DNA of 64,000 bases from Monarcha castaneiventris obscurior (lineage: Eukaryota; Chordata; Aves; Passeriformes; Monarchidae), in assembly GCA_026261815.1 (NCBI GenBank), contig JAMPIT010000230.1, positions 815,501 through 879,500 of the forward strand, given 5' to 3'. Below, one piece after another: positions 60,975 to 64,000 of this stretch. A model generated the notes under the pieces. That model was not told the DNA's origin. It did no database searches and saw only the letters and a program-made list of their open reading frames with translations. Within the stretch, counting starts at the first letter, position 1, and each line of letters starts with the position of its first letter. The position numbers and the translations under genes are program-made.

Positions 60975-62928
60975 TAATTTCTAATTTTACAGAATCCACT
61001 CAAAATCCCAGGGGAATTTTGCTTTTTAGTTTGCAATGGGATCCTGCATGTTAGAGTACAAAGATGCCAGTTTCATTCTCAAACTCCATGCTGTTAAGAA
61101 ATAGGAATTGAAAACTTAAACTCAGTCAACAAAGATTTCCCTGAATATCCTTAAGCATAATAGGACAGAAGTAAACAAAAGATAATTTGATGGGGGCACT
61201 TTATTTGAAGTTATTTGAAGTTTTGAAGTTATTTTCTTTCTTCTCTCAATTTCCCTTCCCCTTATTGCAATCATGTATTGCTGCTGTCATTATAGTCTTT
61301 ATTTCAATTTCAAATTCTAGAAGGGCAGACAGGACATTTTAGGTAGTCCCTTTTAATTTAATAATAACTTGTGATGTCATTTATAACATGAATGCTTTCA
61401 GAGAGACGTGCAGGCTGAATTGGGCTGCCACATGCTGCTAATTTTGGATAAAGCAGCAGTTTTACACTCCAGCTCTGGAGGACGTTGGAGCATTCACCGT
61501 TCTCACTCCTAATTTACACAAAGGGCAACTGCAGCGTGGCTGAGTTTATTTGGTATAGCAGCAAACATCTTGGCACCGACAGCAGAAAAATGTCACCAGA
61601 GGCCGTTTCCTACACACGGCACTGGGAATGCTCAAAAATCCCTGCTGGAAAAGAGCCTGCTGAGCCCTGAGATCATAAAGGGCTCCTCATGCGTAAATGA
61701 CACCAATCCTGATGCTGGGACAAGTGGTTAAAGACTCTGCAAGCTCAGAAAGAGCACGGAGAAAATGCCTCTGAAGTTGTGATGCATCTTGTGTGCTGTG
61801 CTCCACCTTTGTGTATTCCCAAGGCAACTCTAAAAGGAGGGTCAGGATGGGCCATCCCTTCATCTGGCCCTAAAGGTTGTGTCAGGTGCTGAGTTCAGAC
61901 AAAACATTTCAAGGATAAAATTAAACTTGACAGGTTTTACCTCAAAAGGAAAGCAGCATTTCACACAGTTCTGATATTCAGGTGTCGGTCTGTGTCAGGG
62001 GTGCTCAGACCAGAGCAGCTCTTCAAACATATCCTCAAAGCCCAGGAGAACCATCTGTCTGTCACAGGGGATGGAAAAGTAAAGCTCTTCCCCTCATTTT
62101 GCTCCATTTTTGGTATAAAATGGAAAGCAGACCCCTGCTGCAGTAAACGAAATGCAACTTTGCTTCAGCAGGAAGGGACACTGGTTTTTGAACGTAAAAG
62201 TGATTACAAGAAACATGTAAGCTACAATTTTGACTTAAACCCAGATCAAATCTCCTGGCTGACCATCACCTTCCTGATCTGCAGTTTGTTTCTCCAGTTC
62301 TCTGTTTTCACGCTCCAAATTTGTGTCTGACTTTCAGGCTTATAGATAACAACAACTAACCCTGAGTTTTCCCAGGAAACCCTGACTGAGACATGTTAAT
62401 AAGCTTGTTCATTAAAAACAGCCCTTTATTTATCAAAATCCTTAGCAATAAACTGAAAAGCACAAACCACAGATGAAAATAAAGGTCATGCACTGGTGAA
62501 CAACAGGTAAGCACACCTAAACATAAAATATTTCTGAACATAAAGACAGAAGAAGAGAGTAGATCTGTGCTTGCTGTGAGACTCTGGGCAGTGGCTTGCC
62601 TTTGGATTTTGATCACAGATCAAAGTTATCCATAATATAAATTCTCTTTGCTTGTATCTGTCTACATGTTGAATATTTTCTGGTAATGAGAGTATTTTTA
62701 TATTAATTGCCATTAAAACTCACAGCAAAGCAGAAGCTGATATTAGAGTTTCACTGGGGTGCCATGGAGTTAAAAATCAGGAATAAAACTCTAGTTCAGG
62801 CACCTGGCATTTAATCTTGGATGTGCGATTAATATTGGATGTGAGGCACTGGTTTGGCATTTCGTAACTGTTCACCTTTACAACAGAAAAGATGAGAGTA
62901 AATATTAAATCAGAAACCCACTGACCAC

Positions 62929-63072
62929 AGAATCACACAGAAACCCAGAATGACTGGGTTGGAAGGGACCTTAAAAACCATCCAGTTCCACCCTCTGCCA
63001 TGGCAGGGACACCTTCCACTAGACCAGGCTGCTCCAAGCCCCGTCCAACCTGGTCTGAAACACGCCCAGATC
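62929..63072 (-). mobile_element. CR1 LINE 3'-end fragment
   Basis: cagaatcacacagaaaccca, then gggttggaagggaccttaaa and caggctgctccaagccccgt. Reverse complement of the CR1 3' end, well conserved. Confidence 0.87.
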
Positions 63073-64000
63073 CATAGAGACATGGGAGAAAAAATAATCT
63101 GGATTGTTTAGCAAGCAAAAAGACAGAGATGATCTCATGGAAGAGGAAATTTGAAGGCTCCCCAGACCAAGAGTGGTGATGATGTGACTTTCACATGTCT
63201 ACGGTGGAATGAAGGAGCAAAGGAGATTTCCCTGACTCGCTGAAGTCAACGCACAAACTCCTACAAATCCTTTCAGGAACGTTTGTTGATGGAGCAACAG
63301 GTTCCCATCCCAGAGATTCAGAGCACAGGGAGCCCTCAGGGGGTTGCAGCTGTCCAGTAGTGCTGTTAAAACCTTACAAAAGTATTAACATGAAATTTAT
63401 TTCCTTTTATAAAAATTTAGCTTCAACTAGGTACCCAAAAGCTTGGTCTCTCCCTTGAGGACTCACTCCATGATTGAAAGCCAATCACCACAAACACCAA
63501 GGCTCAGTGAGGATCAGGAGGATGATGATGGGGGGCCATGGGTCAGGATGATGGATGTCAGAGGCATTTGGATCTGAGATCCCAGTGGATGTGAGGTGGC
63601 CACAGCTCCACATCCCTCAGCCCTGCCTGCTGTGAGGTGCAGTGTGTGTCCCACAGCTGTGCACACACCCCACAACCTCCCCAGAAGCTGCTTGAGACCT
63701 TCAGACCCTCCAGGAGACAACTTGCCACCCTCTGGCCCCTCCAGCATCCATCCCAGGGCCATGGTCTCTCCAAGGCCTGGCTCACAGACCTCTCCCCTTC
63801 TCAGCAGCTGGTTTGAAGTTGTCTGAACAAACCAGGCATATCCAGGTGTGCAGGACTGCAGTTCCTCAGGGAAACACTCACAGCCTGGTCTCTCCAGTTC
63901 CTGGACGCACAGGCACACGAGCCCTGTGAGCCCCTTCTCCACATGCTGGCCCTAAGACCCCACACAAACCTGGGGGGGGCCCTGCCCAGGAAAATACCTG

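Larger units (their letters stand above)
59156..64000. other. Intergenic sequence with CR1 fragments and a GC-rich right end
   Basis: Holds the T/G array (59874-59993) and two CR1 tails (60841, 62929). The last 500 bp (63510-64000) are markedly more GC-rich than the rest and are open on the minus strand to the window edge without an ATG. This could be the edge of an exon or simply a GC-rich repeat; it cannot be settled here. Confidence 0.5.

Noticed and set aside
63514..63942. A 142-codon minus-strand frame at the right edge as a possible protein gene.
   Set aside because: It starts at GTG, not ATG, resembles no known protein and may be repeat-derived; kept only as a finding on composition.
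1..64000. CRISPR arrays, operons, tRNA or rRNA genes, prophage or a novel defence system.
   Set aside because: No regularly spaced repeats, ribosome-binding-site-led gene clusters or RNA genes were seen. The spliced AQP1 gene and CR1 elements show that this is vertebrate nuclear DNA.

Overview
This window looks like vertebrate nuclear DNA, most likely from a bird. It holds one gene I can identify with confidence: AQP1 (aquaporin-1), complete, on the minus strand, with four coding exons between 21626 (start codon) and 5215 (stop codon). The joined exons give a 271-residue water channel with both NPA boxes, the narrow-filter residues and the conserved C-terminus. The bird assignment rests on the many 3'-end fragments of CR1 LINEs with their characteristic ATTCTATG-type tails, on two solo retroviral LTRs, on the compact sparse gene layout and on the protein sequence as I recall the avian form. 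Species cannot be told from this alone.

Layout. 1-5214 is downstream of AQP1 in transcription sense. It holds the AQP1 3'UTR (a poly(A) signal candidate lies at 4968-4973), two CR1 tails and a degraded LTR-like block near 1495-1942. 5215-21626 is AQP1: exon 4 at 5215-5394, a 1,477-bp intron 3, exon 3 at 6872-6952, a very short 122-bp intron 2, exon 2 at 7075-7239, a 14.0-kb intron 1 and the coding part of exon 1 at 21237-21626. A TATA box at 21753-21762 and nearby CACCC boxes place the promoter about 100-130 bp upstream of the ATG. 21763-64000 is about 42 kb of upstream sequence in which I recognise no protein-coding exon. It contains two solo LTRs of the same family in the same orientation (28907-29343 and 41259-41694, each with a 4-bp target-site duplication), a series of CR1 fragments (the longest is 58581-59155), simple repeats and several hairpin-forming sequences.

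In mammals AQP1 lies between MINDY4 (upstream, same strand) and GHRHR (downstream). Neither neighbour was recognised here, so they presumably lie outside the window or in exons I could not detect by eye. No tRNA, rRNA, CRISPR array, bacterial feature or novel multi-gene system was found. Most open reading frames outside AQP1 have the length and composition expected by chance or come from repeats. The points I consider most worth checking are the two dated-by-TSD solo LTRs, an Asn replacing one of the four loop-D arginines of AQP1, a poly(A) hexamer overlapping the AQP1 stop codon, a signal-peptide-like frame in AQP1 intron 3, and an inverted repeat enclosing a GATA microsatellite.
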